From positions 1-39,249 of the forward strand of contig RDYF01000036.1 of assembly GCA_004293285.1 (NCBI GenBank): a stretch of DNA of 39,249 bases, read 5' to 3'. The translations under genes were made by a program, and so were the position numbers. Positions 18,009 to 26,101 of this stretch are shown here, in pieces (the first letter of the stretch is position 1; every line of letters starts with the position of its first letter). A model generated the notes under the pieces. It did no database searches, was not told where the DNA came from, and saw only the letters and a program-made list of their open reading frames with translations. The stretch comes from Verrucomicrobiota bacterium (GTDB taxonomy: Bacteria; Verrucomicrobiota; Verrucomicrobiia; Verrucomicrobiales; Akkermansiaceae).

Positions 18009-18090
18009 GACAGGGGGAGTGCTGGATTACGCTTACCCTCTAACTTTTCTTCGCAAAGCGCAAGCAAATAAAAATCGTTTCGTCCGTCTA

Positions 18091-18110
18091 GTTTGTCTGC
18101 GCAGGCAAAC
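18091..18110. repeat. Near-perfect 20-bp palindrome after the TpsB gene
   Basis: GTTTGTCTGC and GCAGGCAAAC are inverted arms with a single G-T pair. On the minus strand it lies about 30 bases past the TpsB stop, with an AT-rich run (GATTTTTATTTG) about 15 bases further on, between TpsB and the glycosyltransferase gene. It may be a weak terminator or an operator for the glycosyltransferase gene; the sequence does not decide. Confidence 0.4.
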
Positions 18111-18141
18111 GCACAAGCTCCTGTGACAGCATCGCGCCACC

Positions 18142-19803
18142 TTACCAGAAGGTATTGACGGAAAAGTAGAACTCCGACTCACGAGACGCGCCGTTGAAGC
18201 GCTGGAAAGGTTGCGCCCATTGAAGCTGAGCCGAGCAGCGATTCTGCCATAGGAACTGCATGCCCAAACCTGTCGACGAAATCCAATTGCTTGAAGAACC
18301 GTGATCGGCAAGCCAAGCACCATCGAGAAAAAGATGCGGACGCAGGCTGGTGCGACGGGGCAATGCGATGCGAGGAAATTGCCATTCGGTCGAAAGCAAC
18401 AAGGCTTTGTCGAAAAAGACTCGACCCTCATCATAGCCACGGACGCGTTGAGCGCCTCCTCCGGCAAATTGATTGGAGGGAATCAGATTTTCCAACGCCC
18501 ATTGAGCCTCCGATGTTAGCGCAAGGTTTCCCCATCGATGCAGCGATAGGTTGCGCTCGATTTGGCATGTTGCCACCCATGAGTTCGCGTCCGATGCCCC
18601 TAACTCTTGATAGATGCGATCGCTGCTGGAAAGAAAAGACTCCCCAGGGTTCCACGAAAGTCCCATGGTGACATGGGTCCGACCATAAAGGTCATGGATT
18701 TCCCCTACCCATGTGTTTTCGAATTGGAAGATCGAGATGTCGATAAGACTCGCCTCTTGGCGGTAGCGATTGTCGCGGAAAGAATACCCGGTTTTTCCAT
18801 GATGGCGTATGGGACCCAGATCGGGCAAAGGCACTTCCAGCAAGTTGCGGAAACTCCAAAAGCGACCGTTGTTGTCGATCAGCGTGGTCGGCGAAGAGGA
18901 TGCTGATTCACTGAGGCCAGAGGAAAAAGTCAGAATTTTGTGACCAGACAGGGGAATTTCGTAAGTGAAATGGGTCGAGTGAAGCGATGTGCCGTCAGCA
19001 CTGGTAAGAGCGAGCCAACCCAAACGATGATCGAGCCCCATGACATTGCCGAATTTCCCGCCGAGATAAAAGCGCTCATCGCCCAGTGCATCGCTCGCAT
19101 CGTTGTCGACGCCCGTATAGAGACTCCATGGCCGTTTTTCCTGAATGTGAAGGATCAAATTCGCCGCAGGAACGTCGCTCTCCGCAGGGCTCCACAAGGC
19201 CGTGGCAGTGCGAAAAGGATTGCGATTGAGGAAATCCAGATCTTTGCGGATGGATTCGGCAGAAGCTCTGCCGCCAGGTCGGGTGCGAACGGCACGAGCA
19301 AGGAAATTCTTCCCAAAACGCGGCTTTCCCGCGAAAGAAATTTGCTGCAACAAAGGTTCCTGCAGCACCATGACGATGCGACCTTCGGTGATTTCTTGCG
19401 GCGGGTAAGTCGCCGTGATGAAAGAGTCCGACTGAGTCGCAGCAGCTTTTTCCGCCGCGCGAGCCATTTGCTCCAATCGGTCCAGCGATACCGGTTGCTG
19501 CAACCATGGTTGCAGAGAGTCGATCATCTTTTTCTGCTGCGACTCGGAAAAACCATGACAAGAAATGCCCTCGGCAGCAGGCCTGGCAATTCGACCAACC
19601 AAGTCTGGGTCAGCCACCACGACAAGGCCTCGGAGCGATGGGATCAAAACTTCATTCGAAGAGATCACCGCAGCCGCTGCGCGCTGAAGCGACGACCGAG
19701 TGGAATCGGCACGCTGCGGGTCCGCAACTTGGCTATCACGCAACTGCGCCCATAGCGGAGTGCCCCCAATCAGGATGAGGAAAAAGATGCGCAAAAACTC
19801 CAT
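18142..19803 (-). CDS. TpsB-family outer-membrane secretion pore (ShlB/FhaC-like)
   Basis: A 553-residue outer-membrane protein. A signal peptide (MEFLRIFFLILIGG, cut near WAQ) precedes a periplasmic POTRA-type region (about 45-200) and a 16-strand-type barrel rich in alternating aromatic segments. The TpsB motif VRGYDEGR lies near residue 454 and the chain ends in NTFW, a BAM-type terminal beta-signal. TpsB proteins export large TpsA exoproteins in two-partner secretion. No TpsA is adjacent on either side. The start at 19803 is chosen because the 18 extra upstream codons fall within a terminator. The gene follows the small secreted protein, anti-sigma and sigma genes on the same strand. Confidence 0.82.
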   Translation of the reverse strand: MEFLRIFFLILIGGTPLWAQLRDSQVADPQRADSTRSSLQRAAAAVISSNEVLIPSLRGLVVVADPDLVGRIARPAAEGISCHGFSESQQKKMIDSLQPWLQQPVSLDRLEQMARAAEKAAATQSDSFITATYPPQEITEGRIVMVLQEPLLQQISFAGKPRFGKNFLARAVRTRPGGRASAESIRKDLDFLNRNPFRTATALWSPAESDVPAANLILHIQEKRPWSLYTGVDNDASDALGDERFYLGGKFGNVMGLDHRLGWLALTSADGTSLHSTHFTYEIPLSGHKILTFSSGLSESASSSPTTLIDNNGRFWSFRNLLEVPLPDLGPIRHHGKTGYSFRDNRYRQEASLIDISIFQFENTWVGEIHDLYGRTHVTMGLSWNPGESFLSSSDRIYQELGASDANSWVATCQIERNLSLHRWGNLALTSEAQWALENLIPSNQFAGGGAQRVRGYDEGRVFFDKALLLSTEWQFPRIALPRRTSLRPHLFLDGAWLADHGSSSNWISSTGLGMQFLWQNRCSAQLQWAQPFQRFNGASRESEFYFSVNTFW

Positions 19804-19809
19804 GCTGGC

Positions 19810-19844
19810 CAGAAAAAAGGAAAGACTGCCGAAAAGTTCGGCAG
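19810..19844 (-). terminator. Rho-independent terminator after the small secreted protein
   Basis: CTGCCGAA and TTCGGCAG form a perfect 8-bp stem with an AAG/CTT triloop (19826-19844), followed on the minus strand by TCTTTCCTTTTTT. It begins 24 bases after the stop of the gene at 19869 and ends just before the TpsB start, so TpsB may be expressed only by read-through or from its own promoter. Confidence 0.75.
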
Positions 19845-19868
19845 CCTTTCGTTGCAATTGATTCGAAC

Positions 19869-20384
19869 TCAGCGAAGAAACACACGACCATCACTTTTTA
19901 CCGCCGTAGGCTTGCTAGCCACACGACTGATTTGCGATGATACCGTATTTTTCTCAACTTGAGTCACGGCGGACTGCTCATCAGCAGTCTGGGGGGCCGA
20001 TGGCTGAGCTGCAGCTCCTGAGGATTCCGTCATAGGACCACTGGCGGTCATGGCGAGATACTCAGGGGGGGTGACATCGTCATTTTCACGCTTCACCCAA
20101 TCGACATTCCAGCAAGTAAAGACGACACCTTCGTCGGTGATGACTTCTGGGGCGTCAATCACGACCTCGTCGCATTTCTCGCTGACTTCTCCTTCGGTGA
20201 ATTCCTCGACAACTGTGACATTCTCCTCAGAGACAGTCTCATCGACCACCTCTGGTAGGGGGAAGAAATCGCAGATGGCGATTTGCGGCTCAATGACTTC
20301 CTCCTCCGCCGTGGCGGCTGAGGTCATCATCAACGCAGCACCACCGATCAGGAGCTTGGCGTATTGTTTGGTTTTTGCTTTCAT
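19869..20384 (-). CDS. Small acidic secreted protein of unknown function
   Basis: 171 residues with a signal peptide (MKAKTKQYAKLLIGGAALMM, then TSAATA cut before EEEVIEP). The mature part is very acidic and valine-rich (VVDETVSEENVTVVEEF, and similar), has three cysteines (in AICDFF, SEKCDE and FTCWNVDW), and ends in a Ser/Thr/Ala/Pro-rich low-complexity tail. I recognise no family. The ATG at 20384 is chosen for the signal peptide; the longer frame from 20411 adds nine charged residues. It sits between the anti-sigma and TpsB genes, so an envelope role is likely, possibly as cargo or partner of TpsB. That link is inference. Confidence 0.6.
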   Translation of the reverse strand: MKAKTKQYAKLLIGGAALMMTSAATAEEEVIEPQIAICDFFPLPEVVDETVSEENVTVVEEFTEGEVSEKCDEVVIDAPEVITDEGVVFTCWNVDWVKRENDDVTPPEYLAMTASGPMTESSGAAAQPSAPQTADEQSAVTQVEKNTVSSQISRVASKPTAVKSDGRVFLR

Positions 20385-20468
20385 ATGTTTCAAGCGGAAC
20401 TCGCGTTCCATGGTTACTACGTCATCGCAACCAAAATTGGATCAGCTTCATAATAATGGGAGGAGAAA

Positions 20469-21500
20469 TCATTCTGGGCCGAGCAAAATGGTATTAGACG
20501 AATTGGGGGGAGAGGGTGCTTGTTGGAGGTCTTGCGTGATCAAGAAGCGATCGGGGATGATGCCGACCGCGCCCAACTGAAAGTCGAAGGTTTCGGAGGA
20601 TGTAAAATTGTCCGGCAAGCTGCCGACCAGAACCGGTTGATCTGATTGGTCACTTTGCACCCAAAGAAAATAGGATTGTCCCTCACCGGGCGGGTTGAGA
20701 TTGTTGATCAAAAGCTGCCCAGAATCCCGCGCGGGATCGTAGATGGGAACGGCACTGGGCAAGGAGGGATCAGGAATTGGAACGAGAGCTTCGGCATCTG
20801 TTTTGAGATTTTCGCTGCTGGCAGGATCTGCGGTCTTGAGCGGATTCATGTCAAACATGGCACCGAGTACAGGGTCTTTGATGATCGCGGCCAGCGGATC
20901 GGTGCCCGGTGCCGTGAGCTTCATGATGATGGGCCAAGAAATGCCGTTCTGTGCGACGAGTCGCTCTTGATCGCGAGTGGTCAGCAGGACGATTTGTTTG
21001 CGCAGGGTGTCGATTTCCTGAATCAAGCTGCGTTGTTGCTCGCGCATCTCCGTGGCTTCCGCCACCATGTCCTGCGAGGAACCGCGCTCTTCCTTTCTCG
21101 ATGTCGGGACTTTCTCCGCGGCAGTCGTCTGTGCCGGAAGGGATGCGGATCGAGAAATCTTGTCCGCCGCAGATGGATTCGGATGCGACGAGGAAATCTG
21201 GCGCTCCGTCGTCGCAGGCGGATTTTTCATCAGCAAAACGAGCGTAACTGCTGCTGCCGCCGCCCATCCGGACCAAGCGAAAATGCGCTGCTTGAGTCGC
21301 GACGGCGCTTGCACGGAAATCTGACCGAGAATGGCCTGAAACGAGGCCGAACTGGGACGAATCGGTCGCGAATGATCCAACGCCACAACCGTCGACACCA
21401 GATCTGCCAGTTCGCATTTTTGACGCGTCTGCGCATCGGGCTGCTCCGTCAATGGATCGATCCCAAAAGAGTCGAGGGGAAAATCATCTTGTGAGTTCAT
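20469..21500 (-). CDS. RskA-like membrane anti-sigma factor
   Basis: A 343-residue single-pass membrane protein. The cytoplasmic part (1-73) would bind the sigma factor; it lacks an HxxxCxxC zinc motif. The membrane helix is about 74-91 (AWSGWAAAAAVTLVLLM). A Ser/Pro-rich stretch and a coiled coil (about 150-173, REQQRSLIQEIDTLRKQ) lead to an extracytoplasmic C-terminal domain with the RskA-type pattern YFLWVQSDQSDQPVLVGSL and GIIPDRFLITQD. It overlaps the end of the sigma gene by 17 bases, which is typical of an ECF sigma/anti-sigma pair held in fixed ratio. The signal it senses is unknown. Confidence 0.78.
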   Translation of the reverse strand: MNSQDDFPLDSFGIDPLTEQPDAQTRQKCELADLVSTVVALDHSRPIRPSSASFQAILGQISVQAPSRLKQRIFAWSGWAAAAAVTLVLLMKNPPATTERQISSSHPNPSAADKISRSASLPAQTTAAEKVPTSRKEERGSSQDMVAEATEMREQQRSLIQEIDTLRKQIVLLTTRDQERLVAQNGISWPIIMKLTAPGTDPLAAIIKDPVLGAMFDMNPLKTADPASSENLKTDAEALVPIPDPSLPSAVPIYDPARDSGQLLINNLNPPGEGQSYFLWVQSDQSDQPVLVGSLPDNFTSSETFDFQLGAVGIIPDRFLITQDLQQAPSPPNSSNTILLGPE

Positions 21501-22095
21501 GATACGATAGGATGTGTTGAAGTTTCTCCATGGCTCTGCGCAACCGATTTTTTACGGTGCCCAGAGGCGTTTGGAGTTCCGATGAAATTTCACTGTGGGT
21601 GTATTCGAGGAACACAGCGAGTTCGAGACAGCGGCGTTCGTCATAGGGCAATTGATTGACGGCATTTCGCACGGAAGCGAATGTGTCGGAGGTGAGAATT
21701 TGAGAATCAAGCAAGGGCTCAGGGATGTCGCGTTCCCCCCAAGATTGGCTTTTGGTGTGATCGCGCTTCTGCCGACGTTGGTAGCGGATGCGGTCGATGC
21801 AGACAGTCCTCAAGATGGTAAATCCCCAGACAAAGGCTTTGGCTTTGGTGGGATCGTATTCGGCCGCGCGATGCCATATTTTGACAAATGCATCTTGCAT
21901 GGCCTCCTCTGCTTCTTCGCGGTCATGAAGAATTCGCACAGCAATGCCGAGGAGTGATGGTGCCCACATCTGATATAGCTCACCGAGTGCCGCACGGTCT
22001 TGTTGACCAATCAGAAAAAGAAGCTGCGAGGCATCGTCCTCAGGCTGAGGAGATGTCGACGCAGGATCAGGAAGGGCATGGAGAGCAGGGAGCAT
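21484..22095 (-). CDS. ECF-type RNA polymerase sigma factor (SigK-like)
   Basis: About 203 residues from ATG 22095. Region 2 is ALGELYQMWAPSLLGIAVRIL through EEAEEAMQDAFVKIWHRA to FTILRTVCIDRIRYQRR; region 4 is LPYDERRCLELAVFLEYTHSEI with the helix-turn-helix LQTPLGTVKNRLRRAMEKL. Region 3 is absent, as in group 4 sigma factors. The longer frame to 22176 starts with a hydrophobic stretch (MIFFAFWVI) that does not suit a sigma factor. It is released when the adjoining anti-sigma is inactivated and probably autoregulates this operon. Of the upstream 254 bases, 22230-22260 holds two small GC hairpins and nothing else clear. Confidence 0.85.
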   Translation of the reverse strand: MLPALHALPDPASTSPQPEDDASQLLFLIGQQDRAALGELYQMWAPSLLGIAVRILHDREEAEEAMQDAFVKIWHRAAEYDPTKAKAFVWGFTILRTVCIDRIRYQRRQKRDHTKSQSWGERDIPEPLLDSQILTSDTFASVRNAVNQLPYDERRCLELAVFLEYTHSEISSELQTPLGTVKNRLRRAMEKLQHILSYHELTR

Positions 22096-22349
22096 CGGAG
22101 ATGCGGACGATGTCCGTCTGACAACGATACGAGATTCCGCAGAGGATTGGATCACCCAAAATGCAAAAAATATCATAACAGGTATGCAGCAAAGCCATTC
22201 CCTTCGAGGAAAAGAACGGAAATGATGCAGGGCGTACCCCGCCCATCAAGGGAAAGCCCTAAAAACGTCAGCTGCACTCCTTGAGCAGAACTTGGAAGAT
22301 CAAATCCCCATTCCCATCGGATCGCTCCAGACTCTAGCTCGGAGAAAAA

Positions 22350-23786
22350 CTACTTTTTTAACTCCTTGGGATGGCCTTCGACATTCAGCTGGACCACCAC
22401 AAAGGGCTGCTGGGGGGCATCGACGACAGGGCCGATTTGCCATTCTTGCGCGCCTTCCTTGACCTCTACTTTGACATTTGCATCGGTCAGCAAGTGAGCA
22501 CTTTTGAAACGATTGCTCAACGCAGGAATGGCTATCGGAGCATTGCATGCAGATTGGCGGATCATCAGGTAGACTACGCCATCTTTGCATGTGACATATC
22601 CCCACGCCGGAGTGGTGGAGAACGGACTTCCTGAAACGCCATCGAACATCGCACGGTGCGGATTGACCCACTCACCGATCTTTTGGAGATAGGTGGTTGC
22701 CATCGGATGAAATTTCCCTGTGCCGTCTGGACCCACGTTGAGCAAGTAGTTTCCGCCGAGCGAGGCAATACGACCTAACGTCTCCAGATAGTGCTCGGGG
22801 TTTTTCATCAACTCTGGTGTGTAGTTTCTGGGATTATAGCCCCAAAACGCACCCATGTTCCAGCAATACTCCCATGCACCTTGTGGTGCTTCGTGAGGAA
22901 TTTCGTTTTCGAACGTATTGAAGTCGGCGTGCTTGAGACCGAGTCGATTGTTGATCATGACGTTCGGAATCACGGCGCGAATGATGGCTTCGGATTCTTT
23001 CGCATCCTCGTCTGTCCAATTTCCCATCATATACCAAGTGCCATCGAACCAAAAGATGTCGGGCTGATACCACTCCGCAAGTTCTCTGATTTGCGCTTTG
23101 GCGAGTTTCGCAATCTGGCGATCGCTGGCATAGGGCTTCGGTCCGAGTGTGCGGTAGTCGAAACCCGCTGCCACAGCTTGATGATCGGCATCATCGAAGC
23201 CCTTGGGAGATCCACGAAACTCCAAAGGCGAATAGTAGATGCCGAAAAGTAGCCCATATTTTTGGCAAGCCTTCTTCAGTGCCGCTATGGGATCGGCGCC
23301 TTGATAGGCACCGCTGGCGAAGAGATGATAGCGACTGGCCTTCGTAGGATAGATCGCAAAGCCATCATGATGCTTTGCCGTGACAACGATGTAGCGCATG
23401 CCAGCATCGCGCGCGGTGCGAACCCAGACATCGGCATCAAAATCTTTCGGATTCCAAGCAGCTGCCGTTTTGGCGTATTCTTCATAAGGAATGCGTGCGT
23501 TTTCTTGAATCCACTCGGCGCTCCATAGGTCTTGACCGTTGTATGTGCCACCGTACACGGAATACACGCCCCAGTGCAGGAAGAGCCCGAACTTGGCTTG
23601 ATTCCACTTTGCCGCCGCAGCACGCTGACCCGCCTCCAGCTCGCTCTTGGGCGCGGTTTTCTCATTGTTAGGAATCGGCGCGGCGACGGGCTCGGCTGAC
23701 AGAGAGCTCACAAGAAAAATGGCCCATGCTGTGAAGAAGCAACGCAAACACTGCGAGAAAAAAGAAGCAAGTTGGAAAAGAGTCAT
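22350..23786 (-). CDS. Secreted alpha-L-fucosidase, GH29
   Basis: 478 residues with an N-terminal signal peptide (about 1-31, cut near SLSA-EPVA). The GH29 barrel shows FGLFLHWGVYS (H71), VVTAKHHDGFAIY (H139/H140) and the nucleophile D248 in PDIFWFDGTWY, and ends with the GGNYLLNVGPDGTGKF motif shared by GH29 enzymes. The C-terminal beta-sandwich has no CBM or F5/8C extension. It removes terminal alpha-L-fucose from glycans. The acid/base residue of GH29 is not conserved enough to name by eye. It is transcribed in the same direction as the sialate esterase gene but separated by 86 bases that hold a 23-bp element shared with the promoter of the DUF5703-GH106 operon. Confidence 0.93.
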   Translation of the reverse strand: MTLFQLASFFSQCLRCFFTAWAIFLVSSLSAEPVAAPIPNNEKTAPKSELEAGQRAAAAKWNQAKFGLFLHWGVYSVYGGTYNGQDLWSAEWIQENARIPYEEYAKTAAAWNPKDFDADVWVRTARDAGMRYIVVTAKHHDGFAIYPTKASRYHLFASGAYQGADPIAALKKACQKYGLLFGIYYSPLEFRGSPKGFDDADHQAVAAGFDYRTLGPKPYASDRQIAKLAKAQIRELAEWYQPDIFWFDGTWYMMGNWTDEDAKESEAIIRAVIPNVMINNRLGLKHADFNTFENEIPHEAPQGAWEYCWNMGAFWGYNPRNYTPELMKNPEHYLETLGRIASLGGNYLLNVGPDGTGKFHPMATTYLQKIGEWVNPHRAMFDGVSGSPFSTTPAWGYVTCKDGVVYLMIRQSACNAPIAIPALSNRFKSAHLLTDANVKVEVKEGAQEWQIGPVVDAPQQPFVVVQLNVEGHPKELKK

Positions 23787-23818
23787 GGGCTAACGTAGCA
23801 AGCGAAACTGCGCATGCC

Positions 23819-23841
23819 TACCCGTTAAAATGCATGGGGCT
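23819..23841 (-). promoter_or_regulatory. 23-bp shared element ahead of the GH29 gene
   Basis: TACCCGTTAAAATG, then CATGGGGCT (plus strand), is identical at 21 of 23 bases to the element at 34912-34934. It lies 33 bases before the GH29 ATG and 32 bases after the stop of the upstream gene. Candidate operator for the local response regulator or an unusual promoter; function is inferred from position only. Confidence 0.55.
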
Positions 23842-23872
23842 TCTCACGAATCATCATGCTGATCGACGAAAC

Positions 23873-26101
23873 TCATTTGCTCGGACGAATCAAAACGCGC
23901 AAACGCATCGTGCGATAGCTTCCCGCATTCGCGGCAAAGGTCCAGTCGCGCTCGCCGGAGGGTTGATTGCCGATGCCGACATCGGCACGCAGCCCATCGC
24001 GCCAGTGATTGATCGCAAACAAAGTTTGCTGCGCTGCATGATGATGTATCTGCATCGAACCATAGCCATTCGGGTCATCGAGTCGTTGATCGCCAAAGTC
24101 ATACGCTTCTGCGGATGCGCCCGCGATGTTCCCCGCATTGGCTTGCGAATAATTGTGTGGCCAGAACTCGATGTTGCAGCCTGTGAGATTACTGCCATTG
24201 ACAATGCCTTTGATATTCGAAACTACATTCACTTGCTCTAGCTGTTGTTGAAACACCGCAGCGGAAGCGATCGTGGGCACGCCGATTTTGGCTAGGTCAT
24301 CGGTGAAAGCTTTCATCGAAACAAACAACTGCTTCGTGCGCAATCGATCATCTTGCAGTTCGAGATAGTATGCGATGCGATCAAAGGTTTTTTTTCGCGT
24401 GAGATGATGATCTTGATCGTAGACGATTTCTGCGCCGAGTTTTTTGAGATCCAAATCATAGATGACTTCGTAGTCCTTGGCATCGGGCGCATGCGTTTTG
24501 AGCCACTGATGATCCGCCGGCAACGCGGCACGAAAAGCTCCCGCAGGAAGTCCTTTGCCGTTCATCAGATTGGGCATGGCGACATGGCTCCACGCAAAAC
24601 GCATGGCAACAGGATTTTTTACTTGGGGCGAGGAAAGGATCACCTTGTTGCCAGAAATGCGGGCACTCGCGGGGACAAAATCACCTTCCTCGGCATCGAT
24701 GATTTCAAACCAATCAGGAGTCTTGCCATCGCGCGTCGTCAGGCCACCGTGAGCGTGATCGAAATGCACATGCAACTCTGGCCCTTGCGCCCGCAGCGAT
24801 TGAAAAACGGGGCCAGAGAAAATGGTTTGTTTTTTTCCATAGGTTTTCGCCAGCGCGAGAGCCGCCAAACGCAAACCAACGGTGCGCTTGTCTTGCGGGT
24901 GGATGTCTTGCAGCTCGCCGACATCATTGATGACCACCATGCCGGTGTTGGGGATTGATTGCGATGCCATCGTTTGCGCCTCCCAGATTTCTGGTGCCAT
25001 TTGCGGCGGCTTATCGGGATAGAGGAACGGCGCTATTTGCACAAAGTAAAAAGGAAAATCACCTTGTCGCCAGACTTGTCTCCATCCTGTGATCAATGCG
25101 TTCATGCGATCGGCGTAGCGCATGCCATCGCCCATGTTCGATTCACCTTGATACCAGATGGCACCGCGAATGCCGATCGGTGCCAGTGGATGGATCATGC
25201 CGTTGTAGAGTGCAGTAGCCTGCTGCAGTTCTTGTGGTCCACGTAGCTCGACAGGAAAAGTCGGCACAGGGGGAGCCGCTTGGCTGCTTTGCCATGCCTC
25301 ACGCGCGCTTCGATGCCATTGATCAAGCTCACCCAGCGCTTGCTGCAAACGTTGTTGATGCGCGGGGTTCGCTGGATTGGCCCACTGCACTCGATCACTT
25401 TCTTCTTTCAGCGCAGGCACGGCAGCGAATCCTTCCGGCGCCGTCCATGATTCGATGCGCGTACCACCCCAGTCGGCATCGATCAGCCCTACGGCAACAC
25501 CCAGCTGCTGTTGAAGTTCTCGACCAAAATAATACGCTGTTGCCGAAAAGCCATTCCACCCGCCCTCGGCGATGCTTTGGGGCGTGCAAACTTTCCACGT
25601 GCCTTCGATGTCGTGCTGTGGTCGCTCAGTCCAACGATTTTCCACGAGCATCAAGCGGACATTCGGATGATCCGCCGCAGCGATTTCCTGCGGTGAAATG
25701 TGAAACATCTTCATGCCCATTTCCATGTTCGACTGACCAGAACACAACCAGACCTCACCGATCATGATGTTTTCCATCGCAATCTCATTGGTCCCATTCA
25801 CTTTCATGAGATACGGACCACCTGCCTTCATCGCGGGCAAGGAAAGCTTCCACTCCCCTTGCGCATTTGCCACAGCCGTTTGCTTCGCCTCACCGATTTG
25901 CACCGTAACCGATTCCCCTGGATTGGCCCAACCCCAGACTTGAATCGGCTTTCCTTGCTGCAAGACCATGTGACTGCCAAAAATTTTGGGGAGTCGGACC
26001 TCGGCATGAATGAACCCTAACGAAAAAAATGAACTTAAGATCGCTGTGAGGATCCCATGGAAAAAAATTGTTTTCATAGTTGGACTAGAAGGTTGTGTCA
26101 T
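23873..26101 (-). CDS. Sialate O-acetylesterase-type carbohydrate esterase (SASA/SGNH)
   Basis: 742 residues, secreted (hydrophobic signal at about 9-33). The SGNH/SASA core has VWLCSGQSNMEMGM (nucleophile serine S124), a WGGTRIESW block, IWYQGESNMGDG and the DIHPQDK Asp-His catalytic pair. From about residue 545 a further beta-rich region is present (FDRIAYYLELQ and later NYSQANAGNIAGASAEAYDFGDQ) of a type found in planctomycete and verrucomicrobial relatives. Such enzymes remove acetyl groups from sugars, often on plant glycans rather than true sialic acid. The start overlaps the DUF5703 B stop as ATGA; a second ATG at 26077 also gives a good signal peptide. Confidence 0.85.
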   Translation of the reverse strand: MTQPSSPTMKTIFFHGILTAILSSFFSLGFIHAEVRLPKIFGSHMVLQQGKPIQVWGWANPGESVTVQIGEAKQTAVANAQGEWKLSLPAMKAGGPYLMKVNGTNEIAMENIMIGEVWLCSGQSNMEMGMKMFHISPQEIAAADHPNVRLMLVENRWTERPQHDIEGTWKVCTPQSIAEGGWNGFSATAYYFGRELQQQLGVAVGLIDADWGGTRIESWTAPEGFAAVPALKEESDRVQWANPANPAHQQRLQQALGELDQWHRSAREAWQSSQAAPPVPTFPVELRGPQELQQATALYNGMIHPLAPIGIRGAIWYQGESNMGDGMRYADRMNALITGWRQVWRQGDFPFYFVQIAPFLYPDKPPQMAPEIWEAQTMASQSIPNTGMVVINDVGELQDIHPQDKRTVGLRLAALALAKTYGKKQTIFSGPVFQSLRAQGPELHVHFDHAHGGLTTRDGKTPDWFEIIDAEEGDFVPASARISGNKVILSSPQVKNPVAMRFAWSHVAMPNLMNGKGLPAGAFRAALPADHQWLKTHAPDAKDYEVIYDLDLKKLGAEIVYDQDHHLTRKKTFDRIAYYLELQDDRLRTKQLFVSMKAFTDDLAKIGVPTIASAAVFQQQLEQVNVVSNIKGIVNGSNLTGCNIEFWPHNYSQANAGNIAGASAEAYDFGDQRLDDPNGYGSMQIHHHAAQQTLFAINHWRDGLRADVGIGNQPSGERDWTFAANAGSYRTMRLRVLIRPSK

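Noticed and set aside
17100..18071. 323-residue plus-strand frame opposite the glycosyltransferase
   Set aside because: The minus-strand frame has a DxD motif and a sensible N-terminus; the plus frame is Arg/Ile/His-rich with no domain.
22230..22260. Small GC hairpins upstream of the sigma gene as a terminator
   Set aside because: Stems are only 4-5 bp and no U-tract follows on either strand.
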